Positions 52,059-57,943 of a DNA stretch of 57,943 bases are shown here, in pieces. Positions within the stretch are counted from its first letter, which is position 1. Each line of letters begins with the position of its first letter. The notes below the pieces were generated by a model. The model worked only from the letters and a program-made list of their open reading frames with translations, searched no databases and was not told where the DNA came from. Origin of the DNA: Bacteroidales bacterium. GTDB taxonomy: Bacteria; Bacteroidota; Bacteroidia; Bacteroidales; UBA932. The position numbers were made by a program, and so were the translations under genes. Location of the stretch: the NCBI GenBank assembly GCA_017429205.1, contig JAFRPH010000051.1:1-57943 (forward strand), given 5' to 3'.

Positions 52059-52826
52059 ATGAAAAAGCCCATCATCATCGCGATTGGGAACCGCAAAGGC
52101 GGCGTCGCCAAGACCACTACCGTATCCTCTCTGGCCGGGTACTTCACCAAACGGGGATTCCGGGTACTCGCCGTGGACCTGGACACCCAGGCCAACCTCA
52201 CCACCACATTCCTCAAGGACATCCCGGACGACACCGTCACGGACATCTTCGACAAGAAGCGCATCCCCATCCACCATATCAGGGAGAACCTTGACCTGGT
52301 CGCCGCCGACGCCGACCTCGTCGCGGTGGAGAGAATCCTGAACAGGCCGGACGACCGGCTGATCCTCGCCCGGGCGCTCGCCGTGGTCAAGGACAAGTAC
52401 GACATCATCCTCCTGGACTGCCCTCCTGCCCTCAGCTGGCTTACCATCAACGCCCTTTCGGCGAGTGACAAGCTGTTCGTTCCCATGGACATGGACAAGA
52501 AGTCCGTCGATGCCGTCTCCAAAATGGCGGAGGTGTGCTACCAGTCCGCGACCCCGACGAAGATCGACGGGATCTTCTTCACCAAGTACGAGCCCAGGCT
52601 GAAAGCGACCAAGAAGGTGGAAGACCTGGTGCGCACCCGCTTCGGTTCCACCGTGATGGACGTCGCCATCCGCAAGTGCTCCAAGATCCCGGAAAGCTCG
52701 CTGGAGAACACGGACGTGGTCACCTTCGCCCCCAACAGCAACGCGGCGGAGGATTACCAGCGCCTCGGCGACGAGATTCTCCGCATCGCAGGAATCGTTG
52801 ACGGGGACGGGAGCAAAGAAGCATAG
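52059..52826 (+). CDS. ParA family partition ATPase
   Basis: A 255-residue deviant Walker ATPase: IAIGNRKGGVAKTTTVSSLA (P-loop with signature Lys near residues 8-16), LAVDLDTQANLTTTF near 40 and IILLDCPPALSWLTINALSA near 115. ParA binds DNA as an ATP dimer and positions plasmid-like DNA with a partner that loads on a centromere. In an integrated element it would act after excision to keep the circular form. ATG at 52059 was preferred over an 18-codon extension into the upstream region. The next gene, 36 bases on, is the best partner candidate. Confidence 0.9.
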   Translation: MKKPIIIAIGNRKGGVAKTTTVSSLAGYFTKRGFRVLAVDLDTQANLTTTFLKDIPDDTVTDIFDKKRIPIHHIRENLDLVAADADLVAVERILNRPDDRLILARALAVVKDKYDIILLDCPPALSWLTINALSASDKLFVPMDMDKKSVDAVSKMAEVCYQSATPTKIDGIFFTKYEPRLKATKKVEDLVRTRFGSTVMDVAIRKCSKIPESSLENTDVVTFAPNSNAAEDYQRLGDEILRIAGIVDGDGSKEA

Positions 52827-52862
52827 CATCAATGTATCACGATATCATTTCAGCAAAGAATC

Positions 52863-53312
52863 ATGTGTAGCAAAGTGAAAGGGTCGGCGCAAAGTTACTT
52901 CTCCTCCCTTGAGAGCACGACACGCCGCGGGTCCGACGAAATCCACCAGAGCTTCGTCCTTCCCTGGGGCCTGCACAGGGTCGCAGTCGAGATAGCATTC
53001 AGAGAGGGTAACATGCTCAAGAACCTCATTATCATCGCCATCGGGAAGATGGTCGAGCGCCTGGACGGGATCAAAAACAAGGACAAGGAGGACATTTCCT
53101 TCACCTTCGATTCCGAGGAGAAGATGGTCCACACGTCGGCATACCTGCCGAAGGAGCTGATCGTCAACCTGAGGAAGGTCGCCCACTATACGTCCATCAA
53201 AAAGCAAGTAATCATCGCTTACGGCCTGACCGACCTTCTCCTCCAGGAATACGGCGAGAAATACCCGGATCTGGTATGCCCGATCAAAGAATACATCATC
53301 AGAAAGGCATAG
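52863..53312 (+). CDS. Candidate ParA partner protein
   Basis: A 149-residue protein of no family I can name. The N-terminal half is polar (STTRRGSDEIHQSFVLPWGL) and the C-terminal half reads HTSAYLPKELIVNLRKVAHY and QVIIAYGLTDLLLQEYGEKY, with the strand-helix-helix look of a ribbon-helix-helix dimer. Its location right after parA makes it the obvious centromere-binding partner. Internal repeats and a Walker box are absent. It may alternatively be a DUF3408-type mobilization accessory. Confidence 0.6.
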   Translation: MCSKVKGSAQSYFSSLESTTRRGSDEIHQSFVLPWGLHRVAVEIAFREGNMLKNLIIIAIGKMVERLDGIKNKDKEDISFTFDSEEKMVHTSAYLPKELIVNLRKVAHYTSIKKQVIIAYGLTDLLLQEYGEKYPDLVCPIKEYIIRKA

Positions 53313-53340
53313 CATCACACAATCACATTATTACCATCCA

Positions 53341-53619
53341 ATGAAATCCTACAAGGCCATCACCAACCGCAGCCCGCCTCGTCCGGTTCCGGTTCCCGGA
53401 AGTCCCCACCGGGGACGGCCGGGCCGGCTGCGTCGTCCGTACGTACCGCTGACTCCTGCCTCCGTGGCAGTCGTCGCCGCTCCCGGATGGAATCCGGTTC
53501 GCGGCCGCTATCCCAGCCAGATAAACCTGCCTGGCATTCCGTACGGACGTTCCGGCTTTGCCGGCAGTTCTCCCCTCAGAAGCGCAGCGTACAGGGCAAG
53601 GAAAGGTGGGGAGAACTAG
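53341..53619 (+). CDS. Small Pro/Arg-rich hypothetical protein, doubtful
   Basis: A 92-residue frame beginning MKSYKAITNRSPPRPVPVPG. It is rich in Pro, Arg and Gly and has no recognisable domain. The leader ATCACATTATTACCATCC before its ATG resembles the leaders of parA and the partner gene, the only support for it being real. Its end overlaps the proposed oriT, where GC-rich repeats can create accidental frames. Confidence 0.3.
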   Translation: MKSYKAITNRSPPRPVPVPGSPHRGRPGRLRRPYVPLTPASVAVVAAPGWNPVRGRYPSQINLPGIPYGRSGFAGSSPLRSAAYRARKGGEN

Positions 53620-53777
53620 CCCACTAGGGGATCTCGACCGTGTCCCCGGCTCTCGATCCCCGGTGGGCTCCTACCCGGAGGGGGTTCCTGCCCGGAAGGG
53701 GCTCCTCCCGGAGGGGGCTCTGCCGAGGGCGTCAAGGGCGCCGCCCTTAACAATCCCGCCGAGGGCCTGCCGCCCTC
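53618..53777. other. Putative origin of transfer (oriT)
   Basis: Directly before the relaxase gene lie: an imperfect stem (AGCCCAC...GGGGAT at 53618-53632 against ATCCCC...GTGGGCT at 53656-53669), three near-tandem 16-17-base units starting CCCGGAGGGG/CCCGGAAGGG (53674, 53691, 53707), and two short palindromes (AAGGGC-GCC-GCCCTT at 53734-53748; GAGGGC-CTGCC-GCCCTC at 53761-53777). This array fits a relaxase nick region. No experimentally known nic site was recognised. Confidence 0.5.
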
Positions 53778-53825
53778 TGGACACCCCGCAAACAAAACGA
53801 CCATCACCAACCAAGAACAAGAGAC

Positions 53826-55241
53826 ATGGCAAAAGCAAAAATGAATTCGAAGAAGGGCGGAGCGAGCTCGCACCTCCGCCCGTGCAAGACCGCATACTGC
53901 GACAAGCATAACGAACGCCTGGACAAGAATCCGAGCAACTCGAACATACGTCCGGAGTTCTCGATGAACAACAGCGTCTGGAAGGCCGAGGACGTACCGA
54001 ACCTCGTCACGTTGGACCGACAGATCCGGAAAGACTACTACGAAGCTCACGAACGGCACATGCCGGATCGCGGCCCGAGCAAGGCGTCTCCGCTCAAGGA
54101 GAGCGTGACACTGATGCCCAACGGCAGTAAGGAGACCGACGAGATCCAGAGAAGGATTGTCGAGCGCATCGAGAAGGAATTCGGCATCCGATGCATCCGG
54201 ATGTACAACCACCGGGACGAGTACTGCGAAGAGACCGGCGAGTACAACTGGCACGGCCACGAGGTCTGGGACATGTACGACCACGAGAACCATCGCATGC
54301 TCGCTCTCTCCCGCGCCGACTGCCGCAAGTGGCAGGACATCGTGGCTGAGGAGACCGGCATGCCTCGAGGCAACCCCGCCTACGAGACCCGGAGGAAGTG
54401 GCTCTCCGCGAACGAGTATAAGATCACGAAGCAGAATGAGTCCATCGCAAAGAAGGAGGCCGAGCTCAAGGAGATGAACGCCAAGGTGGAGCAGAAGACG
54501 GCCGAGGTGGAAGCCCTTAAGAACCAGGTCCGCGAGAAGGAGGAGGAGCTGGCCAAGGCGGCCAAGAGTCCGATTGCCCGCGTGATCGCCGGCGTGAAGA
54601 CCAAGATGTCGGGCAACTACTCCCAGGAGGAGGTCTCCGAGATGATGGCGAAGGCCAAGGCCGAGGCCGACGAGCGGGTGCGGACCGTCCAGGAGCAGGC
54701 CGACAAGGCGATGGACGCCATGGCCGAGGAGGCGAATGCGAAGATTCTGGCCGCCCAGAACGAGCTGGCCCGTACCCGCAAGGTCCTGGCGGACGAGCGC
54801 GAAAAGAAGGGCGAGGATATCCGCCTCGCCTCCGAGAGGGCGGCCAGTTGGGCCCGGGCGTCGGCCAACAAGAGCATCCAGGAAGCCGTCGACCGGTCCA
54901 CCGCCGGCCTGCGCGGCAGACTTGACAAGACCCAGGCGGACCTGGAGGCCGCGAACGGCCAGATCGACAGGCTCAAGAGCAGTTCCTACAATGCCGCCCT
55001 CATCGCCCACACCTTCCTGACCATCCTGAAGGATGATGACGTGAAGAATTTCCAGAAGAACAACATGCTCGCCCTCTTCACAGACCACCTGGACGAGAAC
55101 AGCCGGAAGATCATCTCCAAGATCCTGACCGGCAACGGCATCAACAAGACCCTCCGGACGACTGCCGAGCTGGAACGCTTCCGTCAGCAGGCGGCCAGCC
55201 AGCCTCAGCCCCCGAAGAAGGGCTTCGGGATGAAGAGGTAG
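53826..55241 (+). CDS. MobV family relaxase
   Basis: A 471-residue mobilization protein. The N-terminal ~170 residues carry the MobV/Pre signature: DKHNERLDKNPSNSNIRPEF (conserved H-N-x-R...N region, about residues 37-56) and the metal/DNA site NHRDEYCEETGEYNWHGHEV near residue 128 (H-x-DE ... H-x-H). MobV enzymes nick oriT and lead a strand out through a helper secretion system. From residue 200 to 380 the sequence is a long charged coiled coil, then a helical C-terminus. It ends in a strong terminator. Confidence 0.88.
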   Translation: MAKAKMNSKKGGASSHLRPCKTAYCDKHNERLDKNPSNSNIRPEFSMNNSVWKAEDVPNLVTLDRQIRKDYYEAHERHMPDRGPSKASPLKESVTLMPNGSKETDEIQRRIVERIEKEFGIRCIRMYNHRDEYCEETGEYNWHGHEVWDMYDHENHRMLALSRADCRKWQDIVAEETGMPRGNPAYETRRKWLSANEYKITKQNESIAKKEAELKEMNAKVEQKTAEVEALKNQVREKEEELAKAAKSPIARVIAGVKTKMSGNYSQEEVSEMMAKAKAEADERVRTVQEQADKAMDAMAEEANAKILAAQNELARTRKVLADEREKKGEDIRLASERAASWARASANKSIQEAVDRSTAGLRGRLDKTQADLEAANGQIDRLKSSSYNAALIAHTFLTILKDDDVKNFQKNNMLALFTDHLDENSRKIISKILTGNGINKTLRTTAELERFRQQAASQPQPPKKGFGMKR

Positions 55242-55288
55242 GACCTTCCCGCAAACCTTCGTTTCTGGGAAGATGAAGGCAGTAACGA

Positions 55289-55337
55289 GAAAACACCGGT
55301 TCGGAAACCGGAAACAGTCCCGCAACCGGTGTTTTTA
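55289..55337 (+). terminator. Terminator after relaxase gene
   Basis: AAAACACCGGTT (from about 55290) and AACCGGTGTTTTT (55324-55336) form a strong stem ending in a T run. Confidence 0.8.
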
Positions 55338-55372
55338 TCAAAGTCCCACAATAACCCTTAAAAGCACTTAAA

Positions 55373-55939
55373 ATGAGAATCGGATATGCTCGGGTCTCCA
55401 CCCAGGACCAGAACCTGGACCGGCAGCGGGATCAGCTGCGGCAGGATGGGTGCGAAAGGTTTTTCGAAGAGAAGGTCAGCGGAGCGAAGAGCGACCGTCC
55501 GGAACTCGCGCGGATGCTCGACACCCTGCGCGAAGGGGACGTCGTGGTCGTCACCGAGCTGTCCAGGCTCAGCCGCTCGGTGCGGGACCTGTTCGACATC
55601 GTCGGACGCATCGACGGAGTCGGCGCACAGATCAAGTCCCTGAAGGAGCCGTGGCTGGACACCACCACCCCGCACGGCCGGCTCCTCTTCACCTTCTTCT
55701 CGGGCATCAGCGAGTTCGAGCGCGACCTGATCCGCCAGCGGACGCTCGAGGGCATGGCGGCGGCGCGGGCGCGCGGACACAACGGCGGGCACCCGGCGTG
55801 CGACCCGAAGAGCGTCGACCTCGCCTTGAAGATGTACGACGCCAAGACCTGCACGGTACAGGAGATCACGAAAGCGACCGGGGTCAGCAAAAGCGCGTTG
55901 TACCGGTACGTCCGCGAAAGAAAAGACAAAGAAAGATAG
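55373..55939 (+). CDS. Serine recombinase (resolvase/invertase)
   Basis: A 188-residue small serine recombinase. IGYARVSTQDQNLDRQRDQL has the catalytic Ser at position 9, with the family Arg in TELSRLSRSVRDLF and FFSGISEFERDLIRQRT. The C-terminal VQEITKATGVSKSALYRYVR is a helix-turn-helix. It would resolve or invert sites within the element, for example resolving dimers or flipping a segment. The length is typical of Tn3-type resolvases. Monocistronic after the terminator. Confidence 0.93.
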   Translation: MRIGYARVSTQDQNLDRQRDQLRQDGCERFFEEKVSGAKSDRPELARMLDTLREGDVVVVTELSRLSRSVRDLFDIVGRIDGVGAQIKSLKEPWLDTTTPHGRLLFTFFSGISEFERDLIRQRTLEGMAAARARGHNGGHPACDPKSVDLALKMYDAKTCTVQEITKATGVSKSALYRYVRERKDKER

Positions 55940-55979
55940 TCCAACACTATACCATTATCTAACTAAAAACAGCTATCGT

Positions 55980-56438
55980 ATGGGTGATCCTTTAACCATT
56001 TTGAACTGTGGCAGACGGGCCATTCCGGTCTACCACGAGAATTTCGAGTATTTTCAGCCGAATACTCACAAGTGTGATGACTGCGTTATCCGGGCAGTCG
56101 CGAAGGCCCTTGACGTGAGCTGGCCTGAGGCCATGACCCACCTCTACAACATGTCCAGGGTAACCAACGAGGCCCCTACCGCAGCCAAGACGGTCAGCGA
56201 TACGCTGAAGGTCCGCGGCTTTGCCTGGGTAGGATTCAAGACCAAGGGAGGCGGAAAGCTCCCCACCGTCGCCAGCTTCGCCGAGGCCCACAAGACCGGG
56301 AGGTATGTCCTCCGCCTGGCCAAGCACGTAGTCTGCGTTGTCGGAGGGCGGTACTACGACATCTGGGACTGCGGTGCCAAGCCCGTCTACGGCTACTGGG
56401 TGAGGAAGTCTTCCGTCGCTCCCGGACGCCTGTTCTAG
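55980..56438 (+). CDS. Papain-like (C39-like) cysteine peptidase fold protein
   Basis: A 152-residue protein of a type frequently seen in phages and mobile elements. NTHKCDDCVIRAVAKALDVS (about residues 28-47) puts a Cys (residue 35) at the start of a helix as in papain-like enzymes, and LAKHVVCVVGGRYYDIWDCG (about 115-134) supplies a His and an Asp/Asn in the expected order. The closing KPVYGYWVRK is also typical. The role is unknown; proteolysis or a degenerate regulatory use are both open. It follows the serine recombinase by 40 bases. Confidence 0.7.
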   Translation: MGDPLTILNCGRRAIPVYHENFEYFQPNTHKCDDCVIRAVAKALDVSWPEAMTHLYNMSRVTNEAPTAAKTVSDTLKVRGFAWVGFKTKGGGKLPTVASFAEAHKTGRYVLRLAKHVVCVVGGRYYDIWDCGAKPVYGYWVRKSSVAPGRLF

Positions 56439-56456
56439 CCTTTCCGCCTCGATTCG

Positions 56457-56487
56457 TCCCCGTGATGCGGGATCAACGTCACGGGGA
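56457..56487 (+). terminator. Hairpin after papain-like gene
   Basis: TCCCCGTGA and TCACGGGGA form a 9-bp stem with 13-base loop, with no long T run after it. A probable terminator. Confidence 0.5.
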
Positions 56488-56493
56488 TGATTC

Positions 56494-56623
56494 GTGTAAT
56501 TACACTTTCGGGTAAAGTGTAATGAGCCATATTGAAAAAGAGTCATTACACTAATGATTGTATGATTGTGTAATTACACTATACAAGAAACAGTACTGAC
56601 ACAAATGATTAAAATGTAATTAC
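56494..56623. promoter_or_regulatory. Array of TGTAATTACA operators
   Basis: GTGTAATTACAC occurs twice (56494-56505, 56568-56579), the inverted pair AGTGTAATGA/TCATTACACT at 56516-56525 and 56543-56552, and TGTAATTAC at 56615-56623. Five related sites lie in 130 AT-rich bases immediately upstream of the small basic protein gene, most simply read as operators for it or replication iterons. Confidence 0.65.
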
Positions 56624-56639
56624 TTAAACCAATTCAGCT

Positions 56640-56936
56640 ATGGCGACAAGCATGAAAACGGCCAAGAAGGCCAGAAACATCAGCCGGGAGCCCCTCCAGA
56701 AGCACGTCCGCAACGCACGGGGCGCCGGTCGGAAGCCCGCGACATCCATCATGGTGCCGCGGGAGCTCAAGGAAGAGTTCGACTGCTTCAAGGAGGCGTA
56801 CGCGGCCCGCTCGGGCGCGGCTGCCACCAACGAGCAAGTCCTCCGCCGCTGGATGGACGGCATCGGCACCGCCTTCGACTCAAAGGTGGCCCAGGAGGCC
56901 CGCCGGCTGTACCGGCTGCGGAAGAAAGGCAAGTAG
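56640..56936 (+). CDS. Small basic protein, possible ribbon-helix-helix DNA binder
   Basis: A 98-residue protein: a basic N-terminus (KKARNISREPLQKHVRNARG) then SIMVPRELKEEFDCFKEAYA and NEQVLRRWMDGIGTAFD. The strand (SIMVP) followed by two helices resembles a MetJ/Arc-type fold, but the length and order leave doubt. It stands behind the operator array, so it may autoregulate and could control replication or excision. Strongly basic overall, fitting DNA binding. Confidence 0.6.
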   Translation: MATSMKTAKKARNISREPLQKHVRNARGAGRKPATSIMVPRELKEEFDCFKEAYAARSGAAATNEQVLRRWMDGIGTAFDSKVAQEARRLYRLRKKGK

Positions 56937-56990
56937 GGTGAAGATGGCCCTAAATGCCAGCTTTAAACAAATGATTTTCAGCCAATAAAT

Positions 56991-57101
56991 ATGGCCCAGT
57001 ATTACCTGAACTCTGGGAAACTAAGTGCCGCCATCCGGAAGGTCGGGCGAAAATACTCCTTCCACAAAGCCAAGGTTGACGAGATCTTCCGGAAACTATA
57101 G
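56991..57101 (+). CDS. Short basic peptide
   Basis: A 36-residue frame, MAQYYLNSGKLSAAIRKVGR then KYSFHKAKVDEIFRKL, starting 54 bases after the preceding gene. It has coding-like composition and a Lys/Arg-rich helix but nothing recognisable. Immediately after its stop a GTTGACC-type sequence begins, probably the edge of an inserted element, so it may be a truncated longer gene. Confidence 0.45.
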   Translation: MAQYYLNSGKLSAAIRKVGRKYSFHKAKVDEIFRKL

Positions 57102-57204
57102 TAGTGTTGACCTCGGCGCCAGCTGTTCTTCCAGATCTTTACCCATTCATTTAAAGCCACATTTGCGGTAGGGGTTCAACAGGTGAGCATTCTATTGCAA
57201 AGGC

Positions 57205-57625
57205 TTATTCAAACATTTGGACGCCTAGGGCAGATAAACAAGTTCTAGTATCTTTATAAGCAATATCAGCCTCACCGTAGGAAGGAGTATACCCCCCATG
57301 TATGACCCTATTGCGAATTTTGATTACAGTTTCTTCTATATTTGGGATACCCCCCAAAGAAATACCTATAGACTTGCATAAACCGACCAATTTTGAGTAA
57401 CCGTCAGCTTGCTTAAGCAAATAATTCTGTAACTCTAATGTGGTATGATTAGATGAGCAATAGGTGGATACTTTCTGCTTTAGTACTATCTCTATTGCAG
57501 TTGCAGAATTGAGTACAGCAGCACGAGTATCTTTGCGTACCAGATTCACACGAGCATTATCCAATAACTCAAATGAAGCCGAGACCGTCTTCCCTGAATT
57601 ATTGAGGCTATTGGAAAATCCTCTC
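57205..57625 (-). pseudogene. HEPN-type protein, N-terminally truncated
   Basis: The last ~137 residues of a minus-strand frame: RAAVLNSATAIEIVLKQKVS and TVIKIRNRVIHGGYTPSYGE, where RNRVIH is the R-x4-H motif of HEPN domains, many of which are RNases in toxin-antitoxin or defence systems. Upstream of about 57625 the frame runs into IS-like terminal sequence and stops making sense, so the true N-terminus is lost to the insertion. The AT-rich composition differs from the rest of the element. Confidence 0.6.
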
Positions 57626-57794
57626 GAAAGTGACCCGGTCGTGGTCCTCGTAATTGACCCACCCCCTTCCTTCAATTCGCCGAAAAAACAGAAGCAGGCT
57701 GAAGTGACCAAAAACCACTCCAGCCTGCTTTGTATTCAGGTTTTTCCTTTCAGCTAAGGCGGGTCACTTTCGAGGACCAAAGTGGATCACTTTC
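57626..57794. mobile_element. IS-derived element of about 170 bp with inverted ends
   Basis: The left end (57626-57661) reads GAAAGTGACCC...TGGTCCTCGTAATTGACCC. The right end, reversed (57794-57761), reads GAAAGTGATCC...TGGTCCTCGAAAGTGACCC, about 35 bases with few mismatches. The interior has no gene, only a hairpin (AAGCAGGCTG 57692-57701 / CAGCCTGCTT 57721-57730). The repeated GGGTCACTTTC units within each end resemble IS21-type termini. Probably a non-autonomous (MITE-like) derivative. Confidence 0.6.
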
Positions 57795-57820
57795 ATAAGA
57801 CCTGTCCTTTCCGGATTTAG

Positions 57821-57940
57821 GTTGACTCAGATTGAGTCTATCCCTGATAGAAGTTGACTCTGGTTTACGTTATTACTGGTTTAGGTTGACTGCCGTCTTT
57901 TGGTTGTCTTTCCAGGTCTTATCCCGTTCAGGGGTTGACT
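57821..57940. repeat. GTTGACT repeats, likely transposon end
   Basis: GTTGACT occurs at 57821, 57853, 57885 and 57934, the first three exactly 32 bases apart and two preceded by TTTAG. Regular transposase-binding-site-like spacing suggests a transposon or IS end whose body lies to the right of the window. Confidence 0.5.
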
Positions 57941-57943
57941 GAC

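Larger units (their letters stand above)
47730..57943. mobile_element. Integrative mobilizable element, right end outside window
   Basis: From a tRNA 3'-end remnant to the window edge the genes form a recognisable mobilizable set: tyrosine integrase reading away from the tRNA remnant, DUF3853, DUF3987, ParA, an oriT-like region with a MobV relaxase, a serine recombinase and small regulators. There are no mating-pair genes or coupling ATPase, so transfer would need a helper element. The terminal kilobase holds IS-like insertions, and the matching right attachment site was not seen. Confidence 0.8.

Noticed and set aside
53674..53722. CRISPR-like array
   Set aside because: Three imperfect 16-17-base units without spacers; they fit an oriT region, and no cas genes are present anywhere in the window.
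53616..55325. 569-residue minus-strand frame opposite the relaxase
   Set aside because: Leu/Gly-rich shadow of the coiled-coil relaxase and of the oriT repeats.
47872..57101. Conjugative (self-transmissible) element
   Set aside because: No mating-pair formation, coupling protein or VirB4-like genes were found; only mobilization genes.
57821..57940. CRISPR array from GTTGACT repeats
   Set aside because: Seven-base repeats are too short and the spacing becomes irregular at the fourth copy; a transposon end explains them better.

Overview
The window looks like the chromosome of a GC-rich member of the Bacteroidales (phylum Bacteroidota), probably a gut lineage. The evidence is the repeated Bacteroidota-type -7 promoter TAnnTTTG ahead of many genes, a FimA/Mfa2-type lipoprotein fimbria operon with a DUF4906 protein, a BACON-domain lipoprotein, an ATP-type PEP carboxykinase, an Obg without a C-terminal extension, and a DUF3853/DUF3987/MobV mobilizable element. 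Genus cannot be assigned from the sequence alone.

Layout. 1-9.3 kb: start of pckA (minus, cut by the window edge), recQ, a GH53 galactanase lipoprotein, a MATE exporter, a translationally coupled pair (M28 peptidase and small HEYGH membrane protein, minus), a TPR protein and a YycJ-like metallo-hydrolase. 9.3-12.6 kb: a less GC-rich island with an alpha/beta hydrolase, a membrane protein, a WG-repeat protein and a frameshifted membrane-protein gene; the two minus-strand genes share a near-identical 38-bp promoter block. 12.9-20.7 kb: a tRNA read as Pro(AGG), a glycosyltransferase, an MsbA-like ABC exporter coupled to a CBM9-like protein, VanZ and a 992-residue amidase/golvesin-like protein, then an AraC regulator. 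20.8-25.7 kb: a DUF1538 membrane protein with two small PII-like proteins, a nucleoside kinase and mutY in one tight run. 25.7-38.2 kb: MscS channel, DMT transporter, C45-type hydrolase, obg, PAP2 phosphatase, the tgt-lptG-dut-murF operon, a nucleoside transporter and a zinc-ribbon protein.

38.2-47.7 kb: a cell-surface fimbria operon led, unusually, by an ssb-like gene, then an OmpA/TPR lipoprotein, two related fimbrillins, a FimB/Mfa2 anchor, a DUF4906 tip-like protein, a BACON lipoprotein and an NlpC/P60 peptidase.

47.73 kb to the right edge: an integrative mobilizable element inserted at the 3' end of a tRNA gene. It carries a tyrosine integrase, a membrane cargo protein, DUF3853, a DUF3987 helicase/primase-like protein, ParA plus a candidate partner with repeats upstream, an oriT-like region and MobV relaxase, a serine recombinase, a papain-like protein and a small basic protein preceded by an array of TGTAATTACA operators. 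No conjugative transfer genes are visible, so it would need a helper. The last kilobase is a nested insertion zone: a HEPN-type gene truncated by a ~170-bp IS-like element, followed by GTTGACT repeats at 32-bp spacing that look like another transposon end. The right attachment site lies outside the window.
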